Origin: JAGLON01 sp041394985
GTDB taxonomy: Bacteria; Zixibacteria; MSB-5A5; GN15; JAAZOE01
Assembly: GCA_041394985.1 (NCBI GenBank)
Contig: JAWLBI010000001.1
Span: 1,612,001 to 1,676,000, forward strand
Direction: 5' to 3'
Length of the DNA: 64,000 nt
Shown here: positions 63,164 to 64,000 of the stretch, in pieces
Layout of the letters: each line of letters begins with the position of its first letter
Position numbering within the stretch: position 1 is the first letter of the stretch
The notes under the pieces: generated by a model
What the model saw: the letters and a program-made list of their open reading frames with translations, nothing else
Databases searched by the model: none
What the model was told of the DNA's origin: nothing
Position numbers and translations under genes: made by a program

Positions 63164-64000
63164 ATGGCTCGACCGAAAGTGTACAAGAATTTTATAAATG
63201 GTGAATGGGTAAAATCTCACACCGGCGAAACGTTTGAAAATATCAACCCGGCAGATACAACCGATGTTATCGGGCTTTTTCAAAAATCAGATGCTCACGA
63301 CGTAGATGCAGCCGTTACCGCGGCCGCCGAAGCTTATAAGAAATGGCGCCTTGTACCGGCCCCGAAGCGCGGCGAAATTCTTTATCGCATCGCTCAGCGC
63401 CTCTGGAAGGAAAAGGAACAGTTCTCCCGCGACATGACGCGCGAAATGGGGAAGGTGCTGGCCGAAACACGCGGTGACGTGCAGGAAGCCATCGACATGA
63501 CCTTCTATATGGCCGGCGAAGGCCGCCGTCAGTTCGGCCAGACGACGCCGTCCGAAATGAACAATAAATTCGCAATGTCCATCCGCCAGCCTCTCGGCGT
63601 CTGCGGTATGATTACCCCGTGGAACTTCCCGATGGCGATCCCGTCCTGGAAGATGATGCCCGCGCTGATCATGGGCAACACCGTCGTGATTAAACCCGCC
63701 ACGGATACACCGCTGTCCGTCTACAACCTGGTCAAGGTCATGCATGAAGAGGGTATTCCGGCGGGCGTCGTTAACATGGTGACGGGTTCCGGCGGTTCGG
63801 TCGGTTCTCCGCTGATGCACGACAAGCGCGTCGAATGTGTCTCGTTCACCGGCTCGACCGATATCGGCCGCAAGGTATCCGAGGCCTGCGCTCCCGATTT
63901 CAAGCACTGTCATCTGGAAATGGGCGGCAAGAACTGTATCGTCGTTATGGACGATGCCAACATCGATCTGGCCATCGACGGCGCGCTGTGGGGCGCTTTC
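63164..64000 (+). CDS. Aldehyde dehydrogenase (N-terminal part, runs off the window)
   Basis: 279 residues visible. NAD(P)-dependent aldehyde dehydrogenase superfamily: PWNFPMAIPSWK near 152-163, the cofactor-binding FTGSTDIGRKV near 229-239 and LEMGGKN near 251-257 with the general-base Glu. The catalytic Cys lies beyond the edge. Strong ribosome-binding site AGAGGAGG before the ATG. The N-terminus (VYKNFINGEWV) is like succinate-semialdehyde, betaine-aldehyde or ALDH7-type enzymes; substrate not decidable here. Confidence 0.93.
   Translation, partial: MARPKVYKNFINGEWVKSHTGETFENINPADTTDVIGLFQKSDAHDVDAAVTAAAEAYKKWRLVPAPKRGEILYRIAQRLWKEKEQFSRDMTREMGKVLAETRGDVQEAIDMTFYMAGEGRRQFGQTTPSEMNNKFAMSIRQPLGVCGMITPWNFPMAIPSWKMMPALIMGNTVVIKPATDTPLSVYNLVKVMHEEGIPAGVVNMVTGSGGSVGSPLMHDKRVECVSFTGSTDIGRKVSEACAPDFKHCHLEMGGKNCIVVMDDANIDLAIDGALWGAF

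Overview
The window looks like chromosome from a Gram-negative (diderm) bacterium of moderate GC. Outer-membrane biology is shown by an Omp85-family barrel, a SprA-type secretion translocon protein and MlaE/MlaF lipid-transport subunits. A complete Bat (Bacteroides aerotolerance) operon, SprA, a bacillithiol cluster, tandem DUF3857/transglutaminase proteins and a surface protein ending in a dockerin module point to the Fibrobacteres-Chlorobi-Bacteroidetes superphylum. The dockerin style (repeated NIGD...LLNYIF) and the mixture of genes would suit an uncultured lineage such as Zixibacteria. That placement is an inference; there is no rRNA here to test it. Genes use the standard code, mostly on the + strand, and are densely packed with many ATGA/GTGA/TAATG overlaps.

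Layout. 0-1.7 kb: end of an Omp85 barrel and a UbiA prenyltransferase. 1.8-12.1 kb: a ten-gene Bat operon (BatD-like protein, MoxR, DUF58, a TPR/SurA-like chaperone without a catalytic domain, a second BatD-like protein, BatA, BatB, BatC, BatD, BatE). 12.2-17.8 kb: flippase-like membrane protein, CorA, then bshC-bshA-bshB for bacillithiol. 17.9-23 kb: secreted protein, selenocysteine tRNA, Spy-like lipoprotein, recG, DUF1844, murB. 23-29.3 kb: sprA. 29.4-34.3 kb: selA-selB and an overlapping amidohydrolase. 34.5-38.6 kb: glnA-gatA-alpha/beta hydrolase-membrane protein. 38.7-42.6 kb (minus strand): two tandem DUF3857/transglutaminase-like proteins. 42.6-43.8 kb: a REP-associated tyrosine transposase (RAYT) flanked by palindromic REP elements. 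43.8-56.5 kb: housekeeping run gatB-purN-purC-purH-smg-coaBC-udg-dnaB-mlaE-mlaF-radA-tgt. 56.5-57.7 kb: an AT-rich orphan gene and a repeat-rich gap. 57.7-62.6 kb: M16 peptidase convergent with a LVIVD-repeat dockerin protein. 63.2 kb to the end: start of an aldehyde dehydrogenase.

How it works together. selC, selA and selB lie within 14 kb and supply the core of selenocysteine decoding, though I found no selenoprotein. The bsh genes give the whole route to bacillithiol. The Bat operon pairs a MoxR chaperone ATPase with three von Willebrand-type proteins and TPR partners at the membrane. gatA and gatB give two of the three subunits of the transamidosome; gatC is not here.

The most interesting signals are: (1) a recurring promoter layout, TTGACN-17/18-TAC/TAG..., placed only 6-7 nt before start codons that lack a Shine-Dalgarno sequence, suggesting leaderless transcripts; (2) the RAYT/REP island, with one REP hairpin in the gatB leader; (3) a transglutaminase-like pair in which the downstream paralogue has lost all three catalytic residues; (4) the non-catalytic SurA-like TPR protein built into the Bat operon; and (5) a second family of short palindromes shared between the 42.8 kb and 57 kb gaps.
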